Shown here: in pieces, positions 43,947 through 54,764 of the stretch
How positions within the stretch are numbered: position 1 is the stretch's first letter
Layout: each line of letters starts with the position of its first letter
Origin: Gautieria morchelliformis
Lineage: Eukaryota > Basidiomycota > Agaricomycetes > Gomphales > Gomphaceae
Assembly (NCBI GenBank): GCA_015179125.1
Contig: WHVA01000535.1
Location: 1-64,000 of the forward strand
Direction: 5' to 3'
Length of the DNA: 64,000 bases
Notes under the pieces: model-generated
The model's input: the letters and a program-made list of their open reading frames with translations, nothing else
Told to the model about the DNA's origin: nothing
Database searches by the model: none
Program-made: the position numbers and the translations under genes

Positions 43947-44010
43947 ATTTTATGCTGGAGGGTAACCGACTCTGTCTCGGACAGAGTCGGTTGACCCTCC
44001 AGTATAAAAT
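43947..44010. promoter_or_regulatory. Large near-perfect palindrome ending in the TATA box
   Basis: ATTTTAT(G)CTGGAGGGTAACCGACTCTGTC (43947-43976), loop TCG, then the inverted arm ending CTCCAGTATAAAAT (43980-44010). The arms pair over about 30 bp with one mismatch and one bulged base. The TATA box (TATAAA, 44003-44008) lies in the right arm, 49 bp before the ATG of the next gene. Directly upstream is GTACGAGTC-GTACGAG (43928-43943), a short direct repeat. Confidence 0.75.
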
Positions 44011-44056
44011 CTGCCCTGCTACGTCCGCATCCTAAACCAACTTGTCTACTTCCACC

Positions 44057-45098
44057 ATGCACGTCCCCTCTTGCCTAAGCCCAAGCAACGTTCGCAAGAG
44101 GTTCACGAAATTTACACGCACGCTGTCTCCGCTCCTACCCTTCTTGCCAGTCAAGTGTGACCGCCCGTATCCTGCATCAACAACCACAACAGCCCCGAGC
44201 GACAGCGCACGAGCCCCAAACCACTTCGCGGTTCTTTCGCGCCCAGGTATGTTCTTAAACCATATGCTCGTAAGTCTTGTCTGACACGCTCCAGCCCCAG
44301 ACGACAGCGCACGAGCCCCAAACCACTTCGCCGTTGTTTCGCGCCCAGGTATGTTCTTAAACCATATGCTCGTAAGTCTTGTCTGACACGCTCCAGCCCC
44401 AGACGACAGCGCACGAGCCCCAAACCACTTCGCCGTTGTTTCGTGCCCAGGTATGTTCTTAAGCCATATGCTCGTAAGTCTTGTCTGACACGCACCAGCC
44501 CCAGACGACAGCGCACGAGCCCCAAACCACTTCGCCGTTGTTTCGCGCCCAGGTATGTTCTTAAACCATGTGCTCGTAAGCCTTGTCTGACACGCACCAG
44601 CCCCAGACGACAGCGCACGAGCCCCAAACCACTTCGCCGTTGTTTCGCGCCCAGGTATGTTCTTGAACCATCTCATCGTAGGTCCTGTCTGACAACGCAC
44701 CAGCCCCAAACAGCGCACCATCATACTCGGTGTTTAAATTATACCCTCAGTCAGACTCACCCCCCATCCAAGACATCCTCGCGTTGCATGCTCATGCTCA
44801 GCTCGTCGAGGTGGCAATCGATATGCGGCACTTTTCACACCATGCCGAGCTACTCAGGACAAATCCGAAGTGTGAAGCACCAGAATGCATTCCAAAGGTG
44901 CGCTGTCAATTCCTGCCTTCTCCTCCCCAGTGTTCTCACATGACCGTGGGTTGTGGCAGCCTGAATCCCCATGCCTTCGGCGCAGGACGCCAATCTGGTA
45001 CGCCGCCCGGCGACAAGACGGACTCGGAGCGACAAAACGCGACAAACATTGCGCCGCGAATTTTGATACGTCCCGTGTATGTAGTCAGACGCGTTTGA
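44057..45098 (+). CDS. Gene with five tandem 54-nt repeat exons (unrecognised protein, 266 aa)
   Basis: Exon 1 runs 44057-44246; repeat exons 44295-44348, 44397-44450, 44499-44552 and 44601-44654; the last exon is 44704-45098. The first repeat unit forms the end of exon 1 (44193-44246). Every intron is 48 or 49 nt, starts GTATGT, has TCTGAC near its end and stops at CCAG. All introns are phase 1, each repeat exon is 54 nt, and the spliced frame (801 nt with stop) stays open throughout, while reading through an intron hits TGA. The repeat encodes APDDSARAPNHFAVVSRP. The N terminus is basic; the last exon continues the same frame (VFKLYPQSDSPPIQDILALH, CEAPEC, ending VYVVRRV). I see no signal peptide or known domain. 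A TATA box and palindrome lie upstream. It is intact as modelled, but expression is unproved. Confidence 0.6.
44193..44703. repeat. Tandem repeat, 102-bp unit, five copies
   Basis: Each unit is one 54-nt exon plus one 48-nt intron. Units 2-5 differ at only a few bases; unit 1 and the last intron are more diverged, so the array grew by copying from within. Confidence 0.95.
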
Positions 45099-45275
45099 CA
45101 TGAATATATGATTCCAAAAGTTTAGCAATAAGTACAAGTACTAAGTTTTGCATCTGTGTCCGCTGGACACAATAACGAACCATGTCGAGTCACACGTTAC
45201 AGTACCAGTGTTGGTCCTCGGCTTTGATCATTAGCCAATGATCTACATTTCTGACCTCCCCCACCACTTGCGACT

Positions 45276-45779
45276 ATGAGTGACCCTGCTGCTGTCCGCA
45301 GACAACTGAAAATCAACTGGATCCGTCAAGCGGTGAGTACTTGCCTATGCCTCTCTGTTTGACTGAATGCTACCACACTCAACCAAATGCCCTGGCAGAA
45401 TACTAAAGGAGTACAACATGTACAAGACAGAGGCGGAGGACCAGCAGCGAAGAGTAGATAACTACATTGCGGATGCCGCGGATGAATGGGATATCAAGAA
45501 CCAGGTATGCCGTTTTGCGCTTGGGGGTTGATTCATTTATGTTGAAGTCGCGATAGCAAAAGCTGCTTGTGGAGTCGCAGAAGATGATCCCGGAAACTCA
45601 GAAGCGTCTTGGGACTGCAGTATCCGAGTTGCGAGAACTAGTGGTGAGTGGACTGGATATTAGCCATCTCCAACCACTCATGTCCTGGCACGCCCAGATC
45701 AGTCACTGCCAGGCCGACGCTCTCCACAGACGAGGACCTTATGAAGGCAGAGGAAGCACTGGAGGAGGCAGGTATCTGA
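45276..45779 (+). CDS. Tubulin-specific chaperone A (TBCA-like), frame unresolved
   Basis: Recognisable blocks of tubulin cofactor A, a small helical chaperone that captures beta-tubulin: MSDPAAVRRQLKINWIRQA (exon 1, ATG at 45276, donor GTGAGT at 45333), ILKEYNMYKTEAEDQQRRVD...DEWDIKNQ (exon 2, donor GTATGC), KLLVESQKMIPETQKRLGTAVSELRELV (exon 3, donor GTGAGT), and TDEDLMKAEEALEEAGI-stop (45779). Length and order fit the family (about 110 aa). The exon 1/2 and 3/4 junctions do not join in frame with the AG acceptors I can see, so either the splicing differs from my model or this is a damaged copy. Confidence 0.7.
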
Positions 45780-46247
45780 GACACTTGCGTTGGAAGACGA
45801 CATGCAGGGTAATCAACGATGTCCATCCGACTACTGGAGCATCAATTTTGATGTCCCTATTACGATTGTCGATATTCGTGCGTGACCCCCAAGCAGATAA
45901 CCTCCTCAAGCCCAGCCAATATCCCAGCCTGCACCTCAAGAAGAGGACGTGACCTCCCAGTTTCCCTAGGGAACTACTAGGTGTAACTGACTCTCCACTT
46001 AGCCTCTAGGAGACAAACCTACAAACTGTAGATTATTGGCTAATGATCAGATCTCCGAGGCGAGGACTAACGCTGGTAACGTGTCGACCCTGGACACAGA
46101 TGCAAAACTTATTACATGTTACACGACATGCTCTCCCTGCGCGGTACTAATCTCCACCGCTAACTCCGTATACGATCGACGCAGATCCCTCCCCACTCAA
46201 TTCCCGTTCACTAACCCCGCTTGCCTCAACGGCGAGTCTTGAGACCT
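45780..46247. other. No gene recognised
   Basis: Sequence between the TBCA-like gene and R1 copy 3. No motif or splice pattern is convincing. Confidence 0.4.
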
Positions 46248-46672
46248 AGGTACTAGTAGTACCACGTACTCACAGCTCAATCGGTATGTGAGACTAGACT
46301 CTAGAGAGAGGTTGCTGAGCTCGGAGAGTGTAGGATCTTCCAGATAGAAAGTATCACGGTTGCAAGGATCAGGTCGCTGCAATGGCTATCCGAGACTCTG
46401 AGATGCGGAGTTGCGCGGACAGCGTTCAAAGTTATGCTGCTAGTGATGTATTCCTTCGGAGAACAGCTTGGAAGCATGAGCGAGCCCTGTGCATCGTACG
46501 AGAATTATTTTCCTCGAGTCGTTACACTAAATCTCATCATACTTCGTCCGTACCGACGACACAGTCACAGTGAAACTGGCACTCGAACATTATTCCATGG
46601 CCAGTCGTCTATCATTCGTGGTTGAGCATGTTAAAACCATGAACCTGCCAAATTTCAACCGAACAAATGAAT
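46248..46672 (-). repeat. Dispersed repeat R1, partial inverted copy
   Basis: About 425 bp, the reverse complement of the R1 5' half (shared blocks include GTACCACGTACTCACAGCTCAATCGGTATGT and AATTTCAACCGAACAAA). More diverged than the other two copies, with indels, and lacks the 3' half. It directly abuts gene X copy 2. Confidence 0.75.
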
Positions 46673-46750
46673 AACCGGCCTACCACCTCATGAGTGGGCA
46701 CTGGCACCTGCAGGCACTGGGTCTAATGTTGCAGAAACTATCCTGGTCGC

Positions 46751-47595
46751 GTGTGCTTCTTGATCTCGCGCATGGGCTGCATCCGGGCGCGGAAAGCAGA
46801 CCCTGGGCGCCATCTCCCACGGCGACGCCCATGCCCGCCGAGCCCCCGTTCCGCGGGCGCCGCTTCCGGTCACGATGCTCCTCTCTCTTCCCACCGCTAT
46901 ACCCACATCCTCTCCACACTCTCCTCCTTCCTGCCTGCCGCACTCGCCGAGAGACTCGACAAGCTCGACGACGCGCCCACCCAGCAGGGCCTCACCGACG
47001 GCCCCAACGTGCCCGAGGATTCGAACAAGAAGCACAAGAAAAAAAGGCTCTCTTCGAGCGAGGCAGGTCTATTTCGGCTTGCTTTCACTCGACGATCTCG
47101 CGTATCAGAGTTGACCTTCATCGTCATCCGCCCGCCCCCCGCAAAGTCGCACCACCCGCTCAATCTCCAGCTCTGGCTCGTCCCCGCGCACCCGTCGCGC
47201 GACCGCCTGGGCACGGCCTCCTCGTCAACAGCCACGTTTGGCAATCCACGGTTCTCTACAGATCTAGCGCAAGGCCACGACACCGCCCCCCTCCACCTCA
47301 GACTCTGACCACGCCCTCCGCCGCAAGCCCCCCGCCTTTTACGCGTCCTCCGCGGGGGCGTCCGGCTCCTTCACGTCCTTCGCGTACACTGCCTCCGCCC
47401 GCCGCACGATCATCCCCCTCTATCACCGCGCACAACATCCGCCCCAACACCATCGTCGGCGCCGGTGCCGACGCGCGCGTCGCCCGCTCCCACAAGCGCA
47501 TGCTCGAGATCGTGGACCTTGCGCTGCTCGAGCCCGCGGCGGTGTGGTTCGACAAGGACGGCATGCCCTGCGCGCGCGCGCACATCAGGATCTAA
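46751..47595 (+). pseudogene. Gene X, copy 2 (unrecognised)
   Basis: A longer copy of gene X than the one at 35937-36860, in the opposite orientation. It shares GHDAPLSSHRYTHILSTLSSFLPAALAERLDKL and DGPNVPEDSNKKHKKK, and adds a C terminus with AHNIRPNTIVGAGADARVARSHKRMLEIVDLALLEPAAVWFDKDG, which looks like a folded domain, ending with TAA at 47593-47595. At least one frame change separates the two coding parts (near 47040, a run of A). The family is unknown. Confidence 0.5.
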
Positions 47596-48889
47596 GCACT
47601 ACAATTTTTATGTTGACCTGTTCTCCTGTGGTATCGTGTCGTGTGTGACGTTGCGTCCTATGGTGACCGTCAGTGCTGCTTGGCTGTCGTGTTCTATTGT
47701 CCACCTCGGTCTGTCCTGCCATATATCGCTTACAACACCACGACCCAGCAACAACGATGTCCGTACGTGCCTGCGCGTCGTGTGTGAGGCGTGTCTCATG
47801 TGGTGCGGTGGACTCGTGCGGTCCAACACTGATCCTGATGGCAGTGGGTGGGCCGTCTTCTCTAGATATCCCTCCCTTCCTACCCTGTCCGTGCGCACTC
47901 TCGTTCTATTCCTGGTTGCTGAGCTATGTGGAGCACCCTTGGCCGGAGGGAGGAACAGAAATAACACTTCCCAGCCACAAATACCGCAATGCAACGTCAC
48001 CGTCGCGGCGCCAATCCTTGCCCAGCGCTCAGCGTTCAATCATCACCCGTCCCTTCTCAGACCGTTTTCCTCCAGGCACAGCGTCGCCCCTCTTGTGCAC
48101 TGTTTCGCTGTGCGGTATAAGGTATAAGGTATTCGTTCGTAGACGCACAGCCAACGTGCACGCATGGAAAGATGATTGCGTACATGTTGCGTATAATGCT
48201 GCTGTAGCTCATAGCTATAGACGTCGAGCGCCGTGCACTGGCGCATATAGTTCATTCGGCGGTAGCCTCCCTTACGCGGCTGATGTTACACCAGCATGTG
48301 GGGACGTTAATCATGGAGTGGACCGAGCGGACGCGACCACCGCGGCAGTTACTATATTGGACTTACGATGCCAGACATATCCTCAGGTGGATGGGTTACA
48401 GCGATGAGAGCAAAGGGGACAGGGTGTACTGGCCCGGCAAGCGCCGCATCACCGTCGAACATAATATGTGACGTTCGATGCCCCCGTCCTGTTCACCCCG
48501 GGTCCCCGCCGACGCGCTGACTGAGGGGGAGTCTACGACCCATGGCAGTCAAGGTATCGGCGGTGCCCCTCATGGCCAACTGCCACCACCCCAACTGCAA
48601 CCGACGGTGGACCCCACACGGCACGTGTGAACGCGCCAGCGTACCCTCGAGGGCTGCCCATGCCCACTGACAGCTCGGCAGCGTCGTCCGCACAGGCAAA
48701 GAAAGACTGGAATCCACTTGCCTGAAGGCAAATTTATCAGCTATGTATACTCTAGGGTGTATAATATCACTATTTAATAATCAGGAAAAAAACAGAGTGT
48801 GTTGGCAACCCCGGGCCCCTTGGCATCGTCGGATTCACCACTCACGATCACAGTACCGGGCCAGGTGCAGACGCGGCCGCTGCATGTCC
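47596..48889. other. No gene recognised; right part is duplicated-locus sequence
   Basis: Several open frames overlap but none has family motifs. From about 48780 the reverse complement aligns with 35830-35880, so this is the part of the X/Y duplication lying left of the LINE. Confidence 0.4.
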
Positions 48890-49156
48890 GTCCTGTGTCG
48901 TTTTTTTTTTTTTTTTTTTTATTATTATCCAATTTTAAGTCTTTTGGGGCTATGCCCTATGTAAGACTTGTTTCTACAAAGCGCCAGTCTACAGGTATGT
49001 CTGCTTTTCCTCTTTTTCTCTATCCCCGCTTGTGCTCCGTGGGCGATGCCCTGGGCGTGTCCGTGCCTGATGAGGCGAGGTGGGTATCGTTGCGCCTGGC
49101 GCCTGTTGCTTCCACCCGGTCTATCCTCTCTGTCTCTCCCCCATCTCCTGTCGCAG

Positions 49157-50206
49157 TTAGAGGTCTCCATATGTTCCCTGTAGTCTTCCAGTCTCGTGTA
49201 CATATCTGAATAGATGTTTCAGCGCTTTTGGTTTTCCAAGGACCGTTCTTGCAGATGTTGCTCCTCGTTGTAGTTGTCTTTGCATGGTCTTTCTCTGTCG
49301 GTCGTATGCTGGGCATCTAAATAGAAAATGATATACCGTCTCCTCTGCCTTCCTGCACGCTGGGCATATAGGCGTGTCAGCCTTGCCTATTTTATGTAGA
49401 TGTCTGTTGAGGGCCGCGTGGCCTGTGCGGAGCTGCACTAGCAGGCTGGAGTGTCTGCGCGGTAGGCCTTCGCAGAGTCTGGCGTAAGCTGTTGACGGCA
49501 TGGATGGGTCGATTTTGAGTGCGATTCTGGCTCTGGGCGACCTGGCGAACTTCTCCCTAGCTTCCCCTTTGATGTGTTTTTGAAATCTCTGCAGTTCCGC
49601 CGCTTTGCTTCTGGGGAGCTTGCCCCTGCACTCGATTGGTATGAGTCTCTCCTCGCTATTCTCCCCTTTCGCTGCCCTCTTTGCTTCCTCATCAGCCCTT
49701 TCGTTTCCTCTTACGCCCTCGTGTCCCGGGACCCATCTCACTACTATTTCTGATGTGGGCTGTCGTTGGTGGACCGCTTGTAGCTGCCTGTGCAGCGCTT
49801 CCGCCAGGTATTGCGCGGGAATGGGCTTCTCTTTCCTAGATGTCCGTATGGCGGCTTGGTTGTCCACCGCTATCACGTACCTGGTTCCTCTCTCTGTTCT
49901 TAGCAGCTTTGCTCCTATCGCCACTCCTGCTAGTTCGGCCTCGAATACCGTGTGGTCCTGATCGGTTCCCATGTGTAGCCTGACCACCTGCTGCTCGATC
50001 CCGTTCCTGTATAGCACCGCCGCCGCCCCTACTCCCCCTTCCAAGCTGGAGCCATCTGTGTATATTATTACTTCCGCTTCTTCCTCTTCTATCTCTTTGA
50101 TGGCGCTCTGCTTGTCCTGTGGTATCCTGATCTCGTGAGATGGGGACCATTTTGGTCCCAGGATGACCGGCCGTATTTTTTTCCATTTCATCGGGCTGTA
50201 GATCAA
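49157..50206 (-). pseudogene. LINE ORF2: RNase H and C-terminal zinc motif
   Basis: Type-I RNase H with all four acidic positions: IIYTDGSS (D51), FEAELAGV (E91), IAVDNQAAI (D115) and GNERADEEA (D172). It is followed at about residue 280 by C-x2-C-x7-H-x4-C (CPAC.....YHFLFRC). The reading frame continues from the RT frame after a one-base slip in a run of seven A (KKIRPVILG against EKNTAGHPG) at about 50180. Confidence 0.9.
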
Positions 50207-52136
50207 ACGCGTGCATCATCTCATGGAGGGGAGCTCTGTGATTCTGGACATATCTTTTGGCTGCCCTCCGAGCCCTGAGCGCGAGCGGGTGTTCTCCTGG
50301 TAAGCACACTATCCTGACCGCTGCTCTGTGTATGACCTTGGCTACTAGCAGCGGGAAAGGGTGCAGGTTCGCGTGTGCGTCCAGTGTGTCGCTTGCGGTG
50401 GTGTTCATGGCTCCTGTTATGGTCAGAGCCGCTTGCCTCTGGATTCTCGTGAGTTTGTTTATAAACCCTTTGGTGCCCTTGTTGTATCTTGTGCCTGGTA
50501 TTAGAAATATATCAGCGGCGTACAGCATTTTGGGCACGGCAACAGCGAGGTAGTATTGTCTCATGTGCTTAGTTGTGGATCCTTTCGTCATTTTCGTTAG
50601 CCTTCTGTATTGCGCGATGTATTTCTCTCCCTTCTTGAGCGCGTAGTTCGCATGTTCTCTGAATCGCAGCTCTTGATCCAGGATGACTCCCAAGCACTTG
50701 TGGGCCGTGGTTGGTTGGATGGTGTGTCGGCCTATCGTGATCTCTGGTCTCGCTGTGGGTCTGGTTTTGCCGGGCCTTCCAGGATCCTTCTCTCTCCTCC
50801 TGGTGAGTCCCATGAGGCCGAACTTGCTTATCTCGAAGGAGCAGTCGTGCATGTCGGCCCATTCTAGCGCGCCTGCCGTTCTGGTCATGATATCTCTGAG
50901 CTTGTTGAAGGCTTCTTGCAAAGTTGACCCTTCGGCCATGACCGTGGTGTCGTCCACGAAACCCACGCAATCCTCTCTGCTTCTACGGTTGGTTGTCTCT
51001 AGCAAGTCGGTGTTGTAATATTGGTACGCGATTGCTGACACCGGGCATCCTTGGTCCATGCCTCGTTGTACTTGTCTCGCCGGCGCCATGTGGTCATCGA
51101 AGCTTACCACGGTGTTTCGGCCCTCCACCCTCCTGCGTATCCAGTTTGTGTATTCTGTGGGTATCCCTTGCCGCCTCATATTGTGTATCAGTCTATCCAG
51201 TACTATACTCGGAAAGGCACCTTTGATATCAAGGAAAAGTATCCCCATGACCCTTCCTCTCCTCCATGCGTCCTTGGTGGCTGACACTATGTGGTGCAGT
51301 GCGTCGGTGGTGGTGCGCCCTGGTCTGCACCCATAATGATTGCTGGGCAACAGCTGATGTCTTTCTGTCATCTTCACCAGGTCTTCAGCCACGCATGCCG
51401 ATAGCACCTTGCCTATCGTCTCAAGGAGGGCTATGGGGCGATATGCATTCGGCGCCGTATAGTCCGGTTTGCCTGGCTTTCTGAGGACTTTGGTGACCGA
51501 ATCCCGCCACTCCTTGGGGTATGTATCCAGACTAAAGGTAGCTCTGAACAGTGGGCCTAGGAGTGGGAGCAATACGTTAATGCAGCGTTTGATCACGACA
51601 TTTGGGATACCGTTAGGCCCTGGGGCCTTGAAGGGGTTCAGTTTTTCGACCGCTCTTGTTATCTGCGCGTCTGTGATGGGTTCGAAATCGAAAGCTGGCT
51701 CCGGATACTCGTAGTCAGCTGGGACTTCCTCCGTTCCAGCCCTTACTTCCGGAAAGAAGTTGTCGTAAAGGACTTGTGTCTTTTGTTCGTTCGTCGCTGC
51801 CACGCACACCGTCCCGTCCTCTTGCCTCGCCCTGAGGGTTGGTATCCTCGCTCTGCCGCTGTCTGATGCATCCGCCGACGCGTATCTATGCGCTGTCCAT
51901 ACTGTTTTCATGTCGACCTCCTCCAGGAACGCATCCCAGTGCTCTCGTTTCGATTTCTCGATGGCGTTTGCATACTGGTTCCTGGTTGTCCTGTAGTCGT
52001 CGTGGACTTTGTCTGTTGGGTCTCCCCTTCGAGCATACGATTTTCTACCGATCTTTCTGGTCTCTGTTTGTGTGCGAGTCAGCTCGGCCGACCACCATCT
52101 CTTCATGTATGGAGATGGCTTAGTTTTGGGAACCAC
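49836..52136 (-). pseudogene. LINE ORF2: reverse transcriptase
   Basis: Contains AVEKLNPFKAPGPNGIPNVV, SYRPI-like AYRPIALLETIGKV, GCRPGRTTTDALHHIV, ILFLDIKGAFPS (first catalytic Asp), GMDQGCPVSAIAY and the active site CVGFVDDTTVM (FVDD), then thumb and connection sequence. The last roughly 110 codons of this frame are the out-of-frame shadow of RNase H. The start is set by a frameshift from the endonuclease frame near 52230, not by a real start codon. Confidence 0.9.
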
Positions 52137-53079
52137 CTCCTCTACCGTCTGAGCGATGGCTGTCGTGACCGCTCTGAGCTGCCGTTCGAACTCTAAGTGC
52201 GCTTGTCGGTTCTGCTTCTGCTGTGCTGTTTTTGAGTTGCTCTTGGAGGTGCTTGTTGAAGTCTTCCCAGTCTACCTGTCTGTAGTTCGCTCTCGGTACA
52301 TACGTGATTGTGTCCGGGGTGATGTCGATGACTGTGTCCACGGGAAGGTGATCACTCTTGGAGGGCTGTTGCTCAGGTACTGTGTTGCAGCTCAATATGG
52401 TTTGTATCATGTCTGTGGAGATGAACACATTGTCAGTGCGTGTGTAATTTCCAGTCGACATAGCTCTCAGCGTTGGTGTTCCTTTCGGTAGCACCATCTG
52501 CATGTCATGATCTGCAACTGCGTTGAGCAGTATCTGTGCTTCGTCCAAGTTGCTTCAAGTGAATAGGTGTGCGTTCCTATCCTCGTCCCATATTGGATGG
52601 TGCCTGTTAAAGTCCCCCAGCCATATCACCCCTTCGACGTTTTCCTGCTGCAGTCGCTCGCTCCTAGCACTTTCCTGTAGGTGTTCCTGTAATGATTTTA
52701 TAGCGTCAGAGTGTGTACAATCACAGTATATGTTGTATATGAGCACGACACCGGTCTCTGTTTTTATCTTTGCTGCCGTGATGTCCGGCGTGCCTACTTC
52801 TATCGCCGCCCACGCCTTGGTTGCTATGCTTTTGTTGACCAGTATCATCGATCTTGTTCTTTTGCTTCTGTCTCGGAAATGTGCTTCTGGGTATATGGAG
52901 TACCAGTGAGGCGACGCTTGAGCATTCCCTAGAAAATCGATGTAGGGTTCTTGTATGGCTATGATGTCGAACTTTTCCGGGTGGCAGCCAGCTAATAGGT
53001 CTGCTGTTGCCGTAAGTGACTTGTTCACGTTCTGTTGTCTAACTCGCAAGTATCGTCTGTTTTCGTTTTCTTCGTTCAT
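52120..53079 (-). pseudogene. LINE ORF2: AP-type endonuclease, interrupted by TGA
   Basis: Starts MNEENENRRYLRVRQQNVNKS at 53079. Endonuclease/exonuclease/phosphatase fold: QQNVNKS (N), IIAIQEPYID (catalytic E), VIWLGDFNRHHPIWD (GDFN), and TRTDNVFISTD with PSKSDHLPV (SDH) at the end. A TGA (52555-52557) interrupts the frame between HLFT and SNLDEAQILL, which continues in the same frame to 52120. All key residues are visible. Confidence 0.85.
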
Positions 53080-53156
53080 CCGCGGTATAGGTCGTGGGTG
53101 TCGTCATCTTGTTGTCGCTCCTCTGTCTGGCCCGGCCTTATGCCGTACTCGTCTAG

Positions 53157-54764
53157 TCATCTTTGCCTGCTCTGCTGGTTAGTCCACCCCTGATCCTGGT
53201 GGCCTGTGGGTGGGTTTCCGCCTCTGTTGTGTCTGCCCTGCTGCCGCCTTCCTCCACTCTCGTCCCTGTGTTGCCATTGGTTCGCTTCGTGGTGCCGTCC
53301 CGTATTTGTGTGTGCTCCTACTCTTCTCATTGTTTCTTCCGTCGTTCCTTCTTCTTCCGCTACGCCTTGCTGTTCCCATGTCCATGGGTTGTCGTTTGGG
53401 AAGTACTTGTAGGTGTGCTCCGGGTCAGCTCTCTCGATCGTTCGGCATGTCGCTTCGAATACTGGGCATGTGCGGTCCCATGATGCATGGCCGTGTTTGT
53501 CGCAGCTTGTGCATTTGAATTTAGCTGGTTCTGTCTCTTCGCATTGCGCCGTCCTGTGATTTTCCCCGCATGTGCCGCATGTCTCCGGTCCGCTACACTC
53601 TGCCGCTATATGCCTTGTGTTGTATCTCTGGCATTTTAAGCATCTCCTCGGCTCCCATCTCATCCTTCTAGCCCATGCCCTTTTGCCCGCTATGATTATG
53701 CCGTCTCTTATGCTCAAGTTGGCCGCCTCCGTTGTCGTGAATTTGGCGATAAGGTGCGCCGATCTTTGTCCCTCCGATCTTCTGTGGGCCGGTTTGATCC
53801 ACTTGGTTGATATTATGGTGTCTGTTGGTAAGCCAGACTCTCGTTCGATCTTTCTTAATTCTGCTAGGGCATTTGGTGAGTGTGAGAGTGGTGCGTATTC
53901 GATGATTACCGATACTGCTCGATCCTTGATTACTGCTGTCCCGCTGAATTTTTCCAGAAATTGCCCCTTGTGCTCTTGTAGCCATTTCTCAGCCCCTGGT
54001 GTGCGCAGCTCGAACACTATCCCCCCGTTCGCTAGTTTTTTGGCTCCTATGAAGCATCCGTATTCGAGCTCGTCTGGCATTTCGATTTGTTCCACTGCCT
54101 CGTTTGCTTTGGCTACGAGCTCCTGCTCTGTGAGATCCGCCAGCGTGTTCTGCTCGCCTCCCGTTTCCCTGTCTATCAGAAGTTTCCTTTCCCTGGCTCT
54201 GGCTCTTGCCAGGGTGTTTGGATGCGAGAGAGGTACGTTACCTTTCAGCGCAGTCGCATATGTCATCCCTCCTGGTCCTTGTTCCCTAACTGTTCCTCCG
54301 TTTTGTATCTGTCCTTGCGCTTCGTCGAACCGCTTGACTATCCCCTGTACTGCCATCCGCGCCTCCTCTGTTAAGTTATATGCCATGTCGGCCGCCTCTT
54401 CAACCTTGCCCACCACTTCTCTTAGCGTTTCGCCCACTTTCTGCGCCATCGTTTCTGCTAGTTTTCCTGCTGCCTCCTCCAGCATCAAGATAGCTACAGC
54501 TCTGGCCCCTTCCTGCAGTGTCTTTCCCGACATCCCATGTGCTACAGAGAGGAGCGTATGGCTGAGCAGTTCCGCTGTCAGCGGCTCTTCCTTGGCGAAG
54601 AAACCGTTTTTGTCCATGAAAGTTCGGGCTGCTTCCTTTGTGCGTATCGCTGCGTACGGGTCTGACAACAATTCGGCTCTGGTCTTGTTGTTTCCCTGCA
54701 GGTTGCTGGATCGCGTTCGGGTCTGTGACGCCGTGGGCATCGTGGGGTCCATGCTGGGCGGCAT
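53157..54764 (-). CDS. LINE ORF1 (gag-like, three zinc knuckles)
   Basis: An intact 535-codon frame from ATG at 54764. An N-terminal helical part (LSHTLLSVAHGMSGKTLQ, then EEAAGKLAETMAQKVGETLR, likely coiled coil, about residues 65-150), a central RNA-binding-like region, and three CCHC motifs at about residues 375-433 (CLKCQRYNTRHIAAEC, CGTCGENHRTAQC, CTSCDKHGHASWDRTC). The tail is rich in Gln, Arg and Gly. It would coat element RNA. This is the only LINE frame without a visible break. Confidence 0.85.
   Translation of the reverse strand: MPPSMDPTMPTASQTRTRSSNLQGNNKTRAELLSDPYAAIRTKEAARTFMDKNGFFAKEEPLTAELLSHTLLSVAHGMSGKTLQEGARAVAILMLEEAAGKLAETMAQKVGETLREVVGKVEEAADMAYNLTEEARMAVQGIVKRFDEAQGQIQNGGTVREQGPGGMTYATALKGNVPLSHPNTLARARARERKLLIDRETGGEQNTLADLTEQELVAKANEAVEQIEMPDELEYGCFIGAKKLANGGIVFELRTPGAEKWLQEHKGQFLEKFSGTAVIKDRAVSVIIEYAPLSHSPNALAELRKIERESGLPTDTIISTKWIKPAHRRSEGQRSAHLIAKFTTTEAANLSIRDGIIIAGKRAWARRMRWEPRRCLKCQRYNTRHIAAECSGPETCGTCGENHRTAQCEETEPAKFKCTSCDKHGHASWDRTCPVFEATCRTIERADPEHTYKYFPNDNPWTWEQQGVAEEEGTTEETMRRVGAHTNTGRHHEANQWQHRDESGGRRQQGRHNRGGNPPTGHQDQGWTNQQSRQR

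Noticed and set aside
44032-44724. A 230-codon minus-strand frame through the 102-bp repeats
   Set aside because: The unit length is a multiple of three, so any frame open in one unit stays open in all. The plus-strand model has consistent splice signals, a TATA box and an open frame continuing beyond the repeats.
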